A stretch of 64,000 nucleotides of DNA from Romboutsia hominis (GCF_900002575.1 NZ_LN650648.1:248001-312000); one strand, 5' to 3'. Positions 25,928 through 35,491 are shown, numbered from the stretch's first letter. Notes: generated by a model from the sequence alone, not told the origin. Numbers and translations: made by a program.

Positions 25928-27124
25928 ATGAAATATAATTTTGACAAAGTGTTAAATCGTAAAGAAGGTAATTGTAGAAAATGGAGCAATAGTGCAATTC
26001 AAGAAAAATTCGGATTAGATGAAGATGCAATTCCTATGGATTTAGCTGATATTGATTTTGAGTGTGCTCCAGCTATAAAAGAAGCTATTACAAAAAGAGC
26101 ATCTGTGGGAGATTATAGTTATACCTTTATAGGAGATGACTTCTATGAAGCCGTGATAAATTGGAACAAAAGAAGATTTGATGTTCATATAGAAAAAGAG
26201 TGGATAAAATTAACTTTCGGAACAGTTTCAACTCTTCATTATATAGTTCAAGCGTATACTAAAGAAGGAGAAGGAGTATTAATAAATACACCTGCTTATG
26301 ATCCTTTTGCAGAAGCTGTAGTAAATAACAATAGAAAGTTATATTGTAGCCCATTAAAGCTAGAAAATAATAGATATTATCTTGACTTTGAAGATATGGA
26401 AAATCAAATGAAGTCTGGTGATATAAAAGTATTTATATTCTGCAGTCCACAGAATCCATCAGGCCGTATATGGACAAAAGAAGAACTATATCAAGTGTCA
26501 GAATTATGCTTGAAGTATAATGTACTTTTAGTAAGTGATGAAATTCATAGAGACGTAGTATTTAAAGGTCATACATTTATATCTTTATGGAATGCTCATC
26601 CAGAAATTTATAAAAATAGTATAATATGTGTATCTCCTAACAAAGGATTTAACTTAGGTGGGCTAAAAACATCTTATGTAGTAATAAGAGATGCTAAGGT
26701 TAGAGAAACTTTATTGGAAAGACTAAAAAGTAACTCAATAACTTCTCCAAATGTATTTGCTATTCCAGCCATTGTTGCAGCATACAACGAAAGTGAAGAA
26801 TGGTTAGATGAGATGAGAGATTATGTAGAAAGTAATTTCGAAATAGTTTATGACTTCTTTGAGAAATATATGCCAAAAGCAAAAGTTATGAAGTCTGACT
26901 CTTCTTTCTTAGCATGGATAGATGTAAGAGAAGTATTTAAGGATGAAGAAGAGTCTAAAGAATTCTTTAGAAGTGCAAATTTAACTATGGTAGTTGGAAG
27001 TTATTTTGTAAAAGATGGAGAAGGATTTATTCGTCTTAATATAGGATGCCCTAAAGAAACATTAAATGAAGCTCTAAATAGAATAAAAGAAACTTATATA
27101 AGTATGTATTGTCAAAAAGCTTAA
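25928..27124 (+). CDS. MalY/PatB-family PLP-dependent C-S lyase/aminotransferase
   Basis: 398 residues of fold-type I PLP enzyme. Motifs: MDLADIDFECAPAI near the start (as in MalY/PatB), NTPAYDPF, SPQNPSGRIW, SDEIHRD and the PLP lysine Lys239 in SPNKGFNLGGLK. Members cleave cystathionine or cysteine S-conjugates to pyruvate, ammonia and a thiol. As the last gene of the PTS/peptidase operon it may process an S-linked amino acid released from imported material; that is inference. Confidence 0.88.
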   Translation: MKYNFDKVLNRKEGNCRKWSNSAIQEKFGLDEDAIPMDLADIDFECAPAIKEAITKRASVGDYSYTFIGDDFYEAVINWNKRRFDVHIEKEWIKLTFGTVSTLHYIVQAYTKEGEGVLINTPAYDPFAEAVVNNNRKLYCSPLKLENNRYYLDFEDMENQMKSGDIKVFIFCSPQNPSGRIWTKEELYQVSELCLKYNVLLVSDEIHRDVVFKGHTFISLWNAHPEIYKNSIICVSPNKGFNLGGLKTSYVVIRDAKVRETLLERLKSNSITSPNVFAIPAIVAAYNESEEWLDEMRDYVESNFEIVYDFFEKYMPKAKVMKSDSSFLAWIDVREVFKDEEESKEFFRSANLTMVVGSYFVKDGEGFIRLNIGCPKETLNEALNRIKETYISMYCQKA

Positions 27125-27150
27125 ATCAATTTTAAGGCATAAAAGGTAAG

Positions 27151-27200
27151 TCCCATATATATTGAATTTTAATCGATATATATGGGATTTATTTTTATTT
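27151..27200 (+). terminator. terminator of the PTS/peptidase operon
   Basis: TCCCATATATAT (27151-27162) / ATATATATGGGA (27176-27187) followed by TTTATTTTTATTT. Confidence 0.85.
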
Positions 27201-27229
27201 AGGAGCTATGATGACAAGTCAAATTTTAT

Positions 27230-27424
27230 TTGAGGAAAATGGGAATTAATCTTATCGAATATTTAAATATGAAAAAGATAGCAGGGGCAAAACCACTGTC
27301 AATGGATATAGACAAATCAATAAATAGTATTTCTTTATATTTAAGGTTTGAAAATTGTGGCTACCTTATAAGGGTATTTAAAAAGTTAGAGGGAATAACG
27401 CCAAAAGAATTTAGATATATATAA
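27230..27424 (+). pseudogene. C-terminal AraC-type DNA-binding fragment
   Basis: From the TTG at 27230 the frame reads a lone second helix-turn-helix of an AraC regulator: NLIEYLNMKKIAGAKPL, then ENCGYLIRVFKKLEGITPKEFR (normally GFxxxxYFxRxFKKxxGxTPxxFR). The sensor domain and first HTH are absent. The upstream in-frame ATG pair at about 27208 leads to a stop after 12 codons. It is best read as a remnant of a lost regulator. A terminator-like hairpin follows at once. Confidence 0.6.
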
Positions 27425-27426
27425 CT

Positions 27427-27454
27427 AGTCTTATTGAAAAATAGGACTTTTTTT
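27427..27454 (+). terminator. terminator after AraC fragment
   Basis: AGTCTTATT / AATAGGACT (one G-U pair) then a T run. Confidence 0.75.
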
Positions 27455-27680
27455 ATGGGAAAAATAGCAAAGAACAAAAAATTACATTTTTTAAATAAAA
27501 ATAGACTAAAATTTTACATAGAAAAACAAGATATTAAGATGTATTTGATAAGAAAAAAAGTTAAAATTATAACAAGGAAAACGAAAACATTAAATTGGGG
27601 TAGGATACAAAATTTAATCCCAAAATATTTTATGCTTTTTATAAATAAAAAATAATGTATACAAATTGGAGGAATATAAA

Positions 27681-28841
27681 ATGGGCAGAATGTATGATTA
27701 TTTAGTACCAAGTGTCAACTTTATGGGACCAGGATGTTTAAAAGTTATTGGCGAAAGGGCTAAAATGTTAGGCGGGAAAAAGGTTTTAATAGTTACAGAT
27801 AAATTCTTAAGAAACCAAGAAAATGGAGCAGTTGAACAAACTATAAAATATTTAACAGAAGCAGGTCTTGAAGTTGTTATATACGATGGAACTGAACCAA
27901 ATCCAAAAGATACAAATGTAGCTGATGGTTTAAAAGTTTTCAAAGATGAAAACTGTGATATGATAATTACAGTAGGTGGAGGTTCTTCTCATGACTGTGG
28001 TAAAGGTATAGGTATAGCTGCAACTCATGAAGGTGATTTATATGAATATGCAGGTATAGAAACTTTAACTAATGCACTACCACCAATATTAGCAGTAAAC
28101 ACAACAGCAGGAACTGGAAGTGAAGTTACTAGACACTGTGTTATAACTAATACAAAGACAAAAGTAAAATATGTTATAGTAAGTTGGAGAAACTTACCAT
28201 TAGTATCTTTTAATGATCCAGAATTAATGGTTGGAAAACCAGCAGGACTTACTGCAGCTACAGGAATGGATGCTTTAACTCATGCAGTAGAAGCATATGT
28301 TTCTAAAGATGCTAACCCTGTAACAGATGCTTCTGCCATACAATCAATAAAATTAATATCTAATAACTTAAGACAAGCAGTTGCTATGGGTGAGAATTTA
28401 GAAGCTAGAACAAATATGGCTTATGCATCATTATTAGCTGGTATGGCATTTAATAATGCTAACTTAGGTTATGTTCATGCTATGGCTCACCAATTAGGTG
28501 GATTATATGATATGCCACATGGTGTTGCTAATGCAATGTTATTACCTCATGTTTGTAAGTATAATATAATATCTAATCCACAAAAATTCGCTGATATAGC
28601 TGAATTTATGGGAGAAAACATAGATGGTTTATCAGTTCATGAAGCAGCTGAAAAAGCAATAGATGCAATGTTTAGATTATCTAAAGATATAGGTATACCA
28701 ACTTCACTAAAAGAAATGGGAATAAAAGAAGAAGATTTTGAATATATGGCTGAAATGGCTCTTAAAGATGGAAATGCATTTAGTAATCCTAGAAAAGGTA
28801 ACAAACAAGATATAATAAATATATTTAAAGCAGCATATTAA
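27681..28841 (+). CDS. iron-containing alcohol dehydrogenase (1,3-propanediol dehydrogenase-like)
   Basis: 386 residues from ATG 27681, with GGAGG at 27668-27672; the longer frame from TTG 27666 starts before this site. Group III ADH features are the NAD-binding GGGSSHDCGK, NTTAGTGSEVT, and the Fe ligands in GMDALTHAVEAY (Asp, His) and HAMAHQLGGLYDMPHGVANA (two His). It reduces aldehydes such as 3-hydroxypropionaldehyde or acts on similar alcohols. No dehydratase or pdu genes are near, so the substrate is open. Codons are strongly biased, as in highly expressed genes of this genome. Confidence 0.9.
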   Translation: MGRMYDYLVPSVNFMGPGCLKVIGERAKMLGGKKVLIVTDKFLRNQENGAVEQTIKYLTEAGLEVVIYDGTEPNPKDTNVADGLKVFKDENCDMIITVGGGSSHDCGKGIGIAATHEGDLYEYAGIETLTNALPPILAVNTTAGTGSEVTRHCVITNTKTKVKYVIVSWRNLPLVSFNDPELMVGKPAGLTAATGMDALTHAVEAYVSKDANPVTDASAIQSIKLISNNLRQAVAMGENLEARTNMAYASLLAGMAFNNANLGYVHAMAHQLGGLYDMPHGVANAMLLPHVCKYNIISNPQKFADIAEFMGENIDGLSVHEAAEKAIDAMFRLSKDIGIPTSLKEMGIKEEDFEYMAEMALKDGNAFSNPRKGNKQDIINIFKAAY

Positions 28842-28902
28842 TAAAAACATCTCATACTATTTAAAATATCATATCAAAAAGGGAATGTTAATTAACAATA
28901 TA

Positions 28903-28950
28903 AAAGTTGGGACAAGTATTTATTTACGATACTTGTTTCAACTTTTTTAT
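28903..28950 (+). terminator. terminator after alcohol dehydrogenase gene
   Basis: AAAGTTGGGACAAGTAT (28903-28919) / ATACTTGTTTCAACTTT (28929-28945), with two G-U pairs, then T run. Confidence 0.88.
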
Positions 28951-29260
28951 TTTAAAAATTTCGTAAATACTTTATTAGAGCTTTTCAAGCATACTTACTA
29001 TTATAAACTTATAAAACAAAATGAAATAAAAAGTACTGCACAATTAAACTAGAAAAAGAAAGTAATTTAATAAAATTAACAATATTAATAATGATTAATA
29101 AAAATGAATACTCAATACCTAAAAATATATTTAAAATATTAGAAACTTATATTTTGCTATAAAATGTGTATTTTAGCTAAAACTTACTAACCTGTTCATA
29201 TAATATTAAAAATTAATAAATTGAAAGAATCAACCAAAATGATATAATTATCTTTAAAAT
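28951..29260 (+). other. intergenic stretch without recognisable gene
   Basis: About 310 bp of A+T-rich DNA between the alcohol dehydrogenase terminator and the BceR-like regulator. No credible open frame, RNA element or repeat seen. A promoter for the regulator must lie here but no strong consensus pair stands out. Confidence 0.4.
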
Positions 29261-29276
29261 GGAGGTAAAAAATATT

Positions 29277-29945
29277 ATGAAGAAAATTATTATAGTAGAA
29301 GATGAAGAAAAAATTAGAATGGAGCTAAAAAACTTCTTATTAAAATATAAATATGACGTTGTATGCTTAACAAAATTTGAAAATATTATAGAAGATATTT
29401 TAAAGTTGAATGGACATCTAATTTTATTAGATATAAATTTACCTATATATGATGGGTATTATATTTGTAGAGAAATAAGAAAAAAATCTGATATACCTAT
29501 AATTGTAGTAACGAGTAAAGATACAGAAATGGATGAGCTTATGAGTATGAATTTAGGAGCAGATGATTTTATAACAAAGCCGTATAATACTCAAATTTTA
29601 TTAGCACGAATAAATTCTATTTTAAAAAGAACATATAAAGAATCTAATACAGATATACTTTTATATAAAGAGTTGGCATTGGATTTATCTAAAGATATTG
29701 CTATATTTGAAAATCAAGAAGTAGACTTAACTAAAAATGAATTTAGAATACTAAATTGTTTAATGAAAAATAAGGGAAAGATAGTATCAAGAGGAGATTT
29801 AATGGATTATTTATGGGACTTAGATTTATTTATAGATGATAATACTCTAACTGTTAATATAAATAGGCTTAGAAAGAAATTAAGTGAAATTGGATGTAGT
29901 GGATATATAGAAACTAAAAGGGGGAGAGGCTATATAATGCCGTAA
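29277..29945 (+). CDS. BceR-like response regulator
   Basis: 222 residues from ATG 29277, with GGAGG at 29261-29265; an ATG at 29259 is in frame but overlaps that site. Receiver domain with EDEE, phospho-Asp in LLDINLPIYDGY and PYN in place of the usual PF after the conserved Lys (TKPYN), followed by an OmpR winged helix (RILNCLMKNKGKIVSRGDLMDYLW). It pairs with the short intramembrane-sensing kinase that starts 2 bp downstream and a BceAB-type transporter. Confidence 0.92.
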   Translation: MKKIIIVEDEEKIRMELKNFLLKYKYDVVCLTKFENIIEDILKLNGHLILLDINLPIYDGYYICREIRKKSDIPIIVVTSKDTEMDELMSMNLGADDFITKPYNTQILLARINSILKRTYKESNTDILLYKELALDLSKDIAIFENQEVDLTKNEFRILNCLMKNKGKIVSRGDLMDYLWDLDLFIDDNTLTVNINRLRKKLSEIGCSGYIETKRGRGYIMP

Positions 29946-29947
29946 CT

Positions 29948-30985
29948 ATGAATATAAAAGATTATTTAAAAGATAGAAACTTAGCTATATTATTAAATTT
30001 TATATTTTTTGCTTTTGTAATTTTTATACTAAAAGCATCTCAAGTTGAAAGAGTAACAATAATTTTTACAGCAATGCTTTGGATAGTTTTAAGTAGTATA
30101 GAAATTTTTTATGGATATTTTAAAAAGAAAAGTTACTACGATCAAGTAATAAATTCCTTAAATGAACTAGACAAAAAGTATTTACTACCAGTAGTTATAA
30201 AAAGACCATCTTTTTGCGAAGGAAAAATTTTATATGATGTACTTAGCATTACAGATAAATCTATGAATGAAGAAGTCAATAAATATAAATTTAATCAAGA
30301 AGAATACAGAGAGTACCTTGATTTGTGGGTTCATGAAATAAAAACTCCAATAGCAGCTAGTAAGTTAGTTATAGAAAATAATAAAAATGAACATACATTA
30401 AGTATTTTAGAAGAAATAGAAAAAGTAGAAGGTTTTATAGAACAAGCTCTTTATTATTCAAAATCTAATGAAATAGAAATAGATTACATAATAAAAGAAA
30501 CAGATTTAAGAAAGTGTATAAATAACACTATTAAAAGAAATAAAAACTTAATTAGGGAAAAGAAGATCTGTATAGATATACAAGATTTTAGAGAGATAGT
30601 TTATTGTGATGCAAAATGGATGGAGTTTATACTAAATCAAATTATAGTAAATGCCATAAAATACATAGGAGATAAAATTATAAATAAAAAGTTAGAAAAA
30701 GAACTTCCAAAAATATCTATATACACAAAGCTTAAAGACAATAGCCTAGAATTGTATATAAAAGACAATGGAATTGGAATTGATAAGAAGGATTTAAAAA
30801 AAGTTTTTAACAAAGGCTTTACAGGTATTAATGGAAGAAAACTAAAAAAATCAACAGGAATGAGACTTTATATATCAAAACGATTAGCCCAAAAAATGTA
30901 TTTAGGATTAGATATATACTCTGTTGTTAATAAAGAAACTACTGTAAAAATAACTTTTCCAAAAAGTAATATGATTCAAATATAA
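29948..30985 (+). CDS. BceS-like intramembrane-sensing histidine kinase
   Basis: 345 residues. Two close membrane helices (about 12-30 and 36-57) with almost no extracellular loop, as in BceS/VraG-linked kinases that sense through their transporter. H-box DLWVHEIKTPIAASK, N box (NQIIVNAIKYIG), DNGIGI, a GFTG element and a short G2 (GMRLYISKRLA) follow. It is expected to report flux through BceAB and phosphorylate the regulator gene upstream. Confidence 0.9.
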   Translation: MNIKDYLKDRNLAILLNFIFFAFVIFILKASQVERVTIIFTAMLWIVLSSIEIFYGYFKKKSYYDQVINSLNELDKKYLLPVVIKRPSFCEGKILYDVLSITDKSMNEEVNKYKFNQEEYREYLDLWVHEIKTPIAASKLVIENNKNEHTLSILEEIEKVEGFIEQALYYSKSNEIEIDYIIKETDLRKCINNTIKRNKNLIREKKICIDIQDFREIVYCDAKWMEFILNQIIVNAIKYIGDKIINKKLEKELPKISIYTKLKDNSLELYIKDNGIGIDKKDLKKVFNKGFTGINGRKLKKSTGMRLYISKRLAQKMYLGLDIYSVVNKETTVKITFPKSNMIQI

Positions 30986-30990
30986 ATAAA

Positions 30991-31017
30991 CTTACATTTT
31001 CGTAAGATAGTCGTAAG
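30991..31017 (+). promoter_or_regulatory. BceR-type binding site upstream of bceAB-like genes
   Basis: CGTAAG at 31001-31006 and again at 31012-31017 (N5, 11-bp period). The first copy is also the right arm of an inverted repeat CTTAC-N6-GTAAG (30991-31006). Lies 74 bp before the ATPase start. Confidence 0.5.
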
Positions 31018-31089
31018 GTTATCTTATTAATTAAATCCTCTAAAGACTATAAAATAAAGTTATAAATTAAAAAATATGGAGGAGATAAA

Positions 31090-31857
31090 ATGAGTACAGT
31101 TCTTAAGGTTAAAAATATAGAAAAATATTATGGGAATAAGAAAAATCTAACAAAAGCTATTAACAATATTTCATTTGAAGTTGATAAGGGTGAGTTTATA
31201 GGGATTATGGGACCTAGTGGAAGTGGTAAAACTACACTTTTAAACTGTATAGCAACGATAGATAAAGTAACTACAGGAAACATACAAATTGAAGATAAAG
31301 ATATAACAACTTTATCAAGAAAAAATATAGAAAAGTTTAGAAGAGAACACTTAGGATTTATATTTCAAGAGTTTAATCTACTAGATACTTTAACTGTATA
31401 TGAAAATATATCCTTAGCATTATCTATACTAGGAGTAAAGGGATCAGAAATAGATAAAAGAGTAAAAAGTGTATCAAGTAGACTTGGAATATCAGAGATA
31501 TTAAGTAAATTTCCATACGAAATATCAGGAGGGCAAAAGCAAAGAGTAGCTTGTGCAAGAGCTATAATAAATGAGCCGTCTTTGATTCTTGCAGATGAAC
31601 CAACAGGGTCACTAGATTCAAAATCAGCAAGAGTTTTACTTGAAAATTTATCTGACCTAAATGAAAGTATGAATTCTACAATAATGATGGTAACTCATGA
31701 TGCTTTTACAGCTAGTTATTGTAAAAGAATTTTATTTATAAAAGATGGAAAAATCTTTAATGAGTTAGTAAGAGGAAGTGATGATAGAAAAGAATTTTTC
31801 AAAAGAATTATAGAAGTTGTTACTCTTTTAGGAGGTGACAATAACAATGTTATTTAA
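31090..31857 (+). CDS. BceA-like ABC transporter ATPase
   Basis: 255 residues: Walker A GPSGSGKTT, Q-loop FQEFNLL, signature ISGGQKQR, Walker B LILADEPTGSLD and H-loop THD, the MacB/BceA class. With the FtsX-like permease it protects against peptide antibiotics such as bacitracin or lantibiotics by freeing lipid-II-cycle targets. GGAGGAG precedes ATG 31090. Its end overlaps the permease start by 11 bp. Confidence 0.93.
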   Translation: MSTVLKVKNIEKYYGNKKNLTKAINNISFEVDKGEFIGIMGPSGSGKTTLLNCIATIDKVTTGNIQIEDKDITTLSRKNIEKFRREHLGFIFQEFNLLDTLTVYENISLALSILGVKGSEIDKRVKSVSSRLGISEILSKFPYEISGGQKQRVACARAIINEPSLILADEPTGSLDSKSARVLLENLSDLNESMNSTIMMVTHDAFTASYCKRILFIKDGKIFNELVRGSDDRKEFFKRIIEVVTLLGGDNNNVI

Positions 31858-33877
31858 GCTTTCCAAAAGAAATGTTCAAAGAAGTATGAAAGATTATAGT
31901 ATTTACTTTTTTACACTTGTTCTAGGAGTTTGTATATTTTATATATTCAACTCAGTAGAAGCTCAAACAGCTATGATGGATATGACAGAAAATCAAAAAA
32001 AGCTAATGGAAGTTACAACTATGATAATTTCAATAGTATCAGTTTTTGTGTCTTTCATATTAGGTTTTTTAATAATATATGCAAATAACTTTATAATTAA
32101 AAAAAGAAATAGAGAATTTGGTATATATATGACACTAGGTATTAGTAGAAGTAAAATTGCTTTTATGCTATTTTATGAAACTATAATAGTTGGGGTTATG
32201 TCTTTAGCAGTAGGACTATTTGTAGGTGTATTTTTATCTCAAGGACTAGCTTCAGTTACTGCAAAATTATTTTCAGTGGATATGAAAAAATATCAATTTA
32301 TATTTTCAAAGGAAGCTTGTATAAAAACAATAATATATTTTAGTATAATGTTTTTTATAACTATGATTCTAAATTTTGTAGTAGTTTCAAGATATAAACT
32401 TATAAATTTAATAAATAGTCAAAGAAAAAATGAAAAGTTAAAAGGCACAAATTTAATATTATCTGTAGCACTATTTATAATATCTATAGTTTGTTTAGGA
32501 TTTGCATATAAATTAATTTTAGAAAATGCTCTTGTAGACATAACAGATAATAATTTTAAACTATCTATACTTTTAGGCGTTGTAGGAACAGTATTATTTT
32601 TTAGATCTTTGGCAGGATTTTTAATAAAATTAGTTCAAAATGATAAAAACTTATATCTAAAAAATCTTAACACTTTCACTTTAAGACAATTAAACAGTAA
32701 AATTAATACAAACTATATATCAATGAGTATTATATGTTTAATGTTATTTATATCAATTGGGATGTATTCTTCAGCAATAGGACTAAAAAATGCCATGGAA
32801 AAATCAGCAGAGTCTCAAACCCCATATGATGCAACTTTTATAGAAACGTACAATCCTCAAGAAAAAACAAACTATAACAATGAAAAATTAAGTGAAATAC
32901 TTAAAAAGTTAGATTTAAATGTAAATGATTATTCAAAAGAATATTTAGATTATAATTTTTACAAATCTCCTATAAAGTTTATTAAAATGTTTGAAAATAC
33001 TTCAGATGATTTTTTATCTAAGCAATTAAAAGTTACGATGGATCATAATATTCCTATTATAAAACTATCAGATTATAATAAGCTAAATAAAATGGCAGGT
33101 AAAAAACCAATAAATTTAAAAGATAAAGAAGTACTTTTTGTTACAAATTCATCTACTATGGAGAACCCAATAAAAGATTATATAAAAAATAATAAAAGTA
33201 TAAAAATAGGAAATGATGAATTTAAAATAAATGAAAACTATCAAAATCAATCTTTAGAAAATGATTTAGCAAAAGATAATTTTATAACATTTGTAGTTGA
33301 AGACAAATATGCAGATAAATATGATATAAGTCAAAAGTGTTTAAGTTTTAATTATGTAGGAGATAAAAAAGATACAGAAAATAATCTAACTAAAAATCTT
33401 GAAAAAAGTAAAAATAAACAAATTCAATATCAAAAAGACAATGGTTCAATCTTAATATTTATAAGTAAACAAATGGTTTTAGAAATTAATATGTCTAATG
33501 CAGCTATGTTTTTATACATTGGTTTATATATAGGGATAATATTCTTAATATCTAGTGCAGCAGTACTTGCACTTAACCAATTATCAGGAGCAACAGAAAG
33601 TTTAGGAAGATATGAAATACTTAAAAAACTTGGAGTAAGCTCAAAAATGATAAACAAATCAATTTTTATACAAGTATTTATATATTTCTCACTTCCAATA
33701 GCCTTAGCCTTAGTTCATAGTTATTTTGGAATAAAGGTAGCAAATAACGTAATTAAAATATTTGGAGACTATGATACAGTAGGAACTAATGTGGTTGCAG
33801 TAGTGAGTATATGTGTAATTTATGCTATATACTTCTTTGGAACATGTAAAGGATATAGGAGAATTGTAAATAAGTAA
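31847..33877 (+). CDS. BceB-like FtsX-family ABC permease
   Basis: 676 residues from ATG 31847, with GGAGGTG at 31831-31837; GTG 31835 is in frame but inside that site. About ten membrane helices in the 2-4-4-like BceB arrangement, with a large extracellular domain of roughly 220 residues between the seventh and eighth helices (about 315-540) that would recognise the peptide drug. It completes a BceRSAB-type resistance module. The drug specificity cannot be read from sequence. Confidence 0.92.
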   Translation: MLFKLSKRNVQRSMKDYSIYFFTLVLGVCIFYIFNSVEAQTAMMDMTENQKKLMEVTTMIISIVSVFVSFILGFLIIYANNFIIKKRNREFGIYMTLGISRSKIAFMLFYETIIVGVMSLAVGLFVGVFLSQGLASVTAKLFSVDMKKYQFIFSKEACIKTIIYFSIMFFITMILNFVVVSRYKLINLINSQRKNEKLKGTNLILSVALFIISIVCLGFAYKLILENALVDITDNNFKLSILLGVVGTVLFFRSLAGFLIKLVQNDKNLYLKNLNTFTLRQLNSKINTNYISMSIICLMLFISIGMYSSAIGLKNAMEKSAESQTPYDATFIETYNPQEKTNYNNEKLSEILKKLDLNVNDYSKEYLDYNFYKSPIKFIKMFENTSDDFLSKQLKVTMDHNIPIIKLSDYNKLNKMAGKKPINLKDKEVLFVTNSSTMENPIKDYIKNNKSIKIGNDEFKINENYQNQSLENDLAKDNFITFVVEDKYADKYDISQKCLSFNYVGDKKDTENNLTKNLEKSKNKQIQYQKDNGSILIFISKQMVLEINMSNAAMFLYIGLYIGIIFLISSAAVLALNQLSGATESLGRYEILKKLGVSSKMINKSIFIQVFIYFSLPIALALVHSYFGIKVANNVIKIFGDYDTVGTNVVAVVSICVIYAIYFFGTCKGYRRIVNK

Positions 33878-33954
33878 TTAAAGTATGTACTATTGAAAGA
33901 ACATAGATAGTCAATATTACATATGATTCTTAATGATTGTATCAATCATTGAAT

Positions 33955-34006
33955 AAAAATAACTCATCCTATAATTGAAAGCTTAAATTATAGGATGAGT
34001 TATTTT
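33955..34006. terminator. terminator after BceB-like gene
   Basis: About 20-bp stem AAAATAACTCATCC.../...GGATGAGTTATTTT. Symmetric, so it could stop transcription both ways. Confidence 0.9.
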
Positions 34007-34127
34007 CTATATTTAAATTATAGCATATAAATAAATTTAATTATAGACTAGTTGGATAGACTGTATTTTTATATACTATTTTAAGTACAAATGATATACA
34101 GAAAATATAAACATCGGGGGTAAAATA

Positions 34128-35243
34128 ATGAACTTATTTATGGCAAAGACAAATATTCATAAATTTGAAAAGGTAAAAGAGTTTATTGAAGAATTTAAAA
34201 TAGGAGAGAATGACTTTATTTTTGCAAGTAAAGGTATATATGAACGAAATTTTAAAGAGTTAGACATAAAGGCAACGGTAGCTTATAAAGATACATATGG
34301 AAATGGTGAGCCTACAGATATAATGATGGATGCTCTATTAAAAGATTTTAATAAAGGTAACTACAAAAGAGTTATAGCCATTGGTGGTGGTTCAGTAATA
34401 GATATGGCTAAAATATTAGTTCTAAAAAATGGAAAGTGTACAGCAGATTTATTTGAGAAAAAGATAAAGTTAGAAAAAGTAAGAACATTGATAACAATTC
34501 CAACAACTTGTGGATCGGGGTCAGAGGTATCAAATGTTAGTATAACAGAAATAACTAAGTTAAACTCTAAACTTGGACTGGCAATTGATGAGTTATATCC
34601 AGATTATGCGGTACTTATTCCAGAGTTACTAGTAAATTTACCATATAAATTCTTTGCAACAAGTGCAATAGATGCGTTAATTCATTCTATAGAATCATTT
34701 CTTTCACCAAAGGCTAATGTTTATACAGAGATGTTTAGTAAGCAAGCTATGGAAATAATAATAAAAGGGTTTAAAAGAATTGTTAAAGAAGGGCAAGATG
34801 CAAGAGTTTCGATGCTAGATGATTTTCTTATTGCTAGTAATTTAGCTGGAATTGCTTTTGGTAATGCAGGAAATGGAGCAGTGCATGCTTTATCATCTCC
34901 TTTAAGTGGAACATATCATGTACCTCATGGTGAAGCTAATTATCAATTTTTCACATCTGTTTTTAAAGTCTATAATAAAAAAAATCCAAGTGGAAAGATA
35001 ATGGATTTAAATATTATTTTAAGTGGATTACTAGAATGTGAAGTTTGTAATGTATATGATGAAATGGAAAAGTTACTAAGTAATATTATAGAAAAAAAAT
35101 CTTTAAGAGAGTACGGTATGAAGGAATCTGACATATTACTATTTACTGAAAATGTTATAGCTAACCAACAAAGATTACTTAGTCAGAGTTATACTTCATT
35201 ATCAAAAGAAAATATTAAATATATTTATAATGAGTTATTCTAA
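34128..35243 (+). CDS. iron-containing alcohol dehydrogenase, 4-hydroxybutyrate dehydrogenase-like
   Basis: 371 residues, exactly the usual length of clostridial 4-hydroxybutyrate dehydrogenase, which interconverts succinate semialdehyde and 4-hydroxybutyrate with NAD(H). Visible features: NGEPTD, GGGSVIDMAK, IPTTCGSGSEVSNVSI, metal ligands in SAIDALIHSIESF and in NGAVHALSSPLSGTYHVPHGEANY. No succinate-CoA, 4-hydroxybutyryl-CoA or GABA genes are nearby, so the pathway link rests on protein resemblance only. A GGGGG ribosome site lies 9 bp upstream. Confidence 0.82.
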   Translation: MNLFMAKTNIHKFEKVKEFIEEFKIGENDFIFASKGIYERNFKELDIKATVAYKDTYGNGEPTDIMMDALLKDFNKGNYKRVIAIGGGSVIDMAKILVLKNGKCTADLFEKKIKLEKVRTLITIPTTCGSGSEVSNVSITEITKLNSKLGLAIDELYPDYAVLIPELLVNLPYKFFATSAIDALIHSIESFLSPKANVYTEMFSKQAMEIIIKGFKRIVKEGQDARVSMLDDFLIASNLAGIAFGNAGNGAVHALSSPLSGTYHVPHGEANYQFFTSVFKVYNKKNPSGKIMDLNIILSGLLECEVCNVYDEMEKLLSNIIEKKSLREYGMKESDILLFTENVIANQQRLLSQSYTSLSKENIKYIYNELF

Positions 35244-35350
35244 ATGCCTAATGTTAAATTTTACATTTATTTTATATTTAATAAAGTAAGATGTATTTTT
35301 CAATCTGAAAACATAGATGAATATATTTATATTAGATTAATAAAAAATAG

Positions 35351-35391
35351 GTGCGTTAAAGTAATTAAAAAATTACTTAATGCACTTTTTT
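35351..35391 (+). terminator. terminator after 4-hydroxybutyrate dehydrogenase-like gene
   Basis: GTGCGTTAAAGTAATT / AATTACTTAATGCAC (one mismatch) then TTTTTT. Confidence 0.9.
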
Positions 35392-35491
35392 ATAGTACAA
35401 AAATTATACAAAATATATATGTATTAAGTATTACTTAAAAGTTAATTATAACATTAAAATAAAATACGTAAGTAGGGGGAAAACATCCGAT

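Noticed and set aside
27434-27655. 73-codon open frame between the AraC fragment and the alcohol dehydrogenase
   Set aside because: Begins inside a terminator, Lys/Ile-rich composition of random A+T-rich DNA, no ribosome site.
33932-33950. AATGATTG / CAATCATT hairpin after the BceB-like gene as a terminator
   Set aside because: No T run follows; the strong terminator is the next hairpin at 33955-34006.
35244-35438. 64-codon open frame after the 4-hydroxybutyrate dehydrogenase-like gene
   Set aside because: Starts at the previous stop and runs through the terminator stem; no ribosome site or coding pattern.
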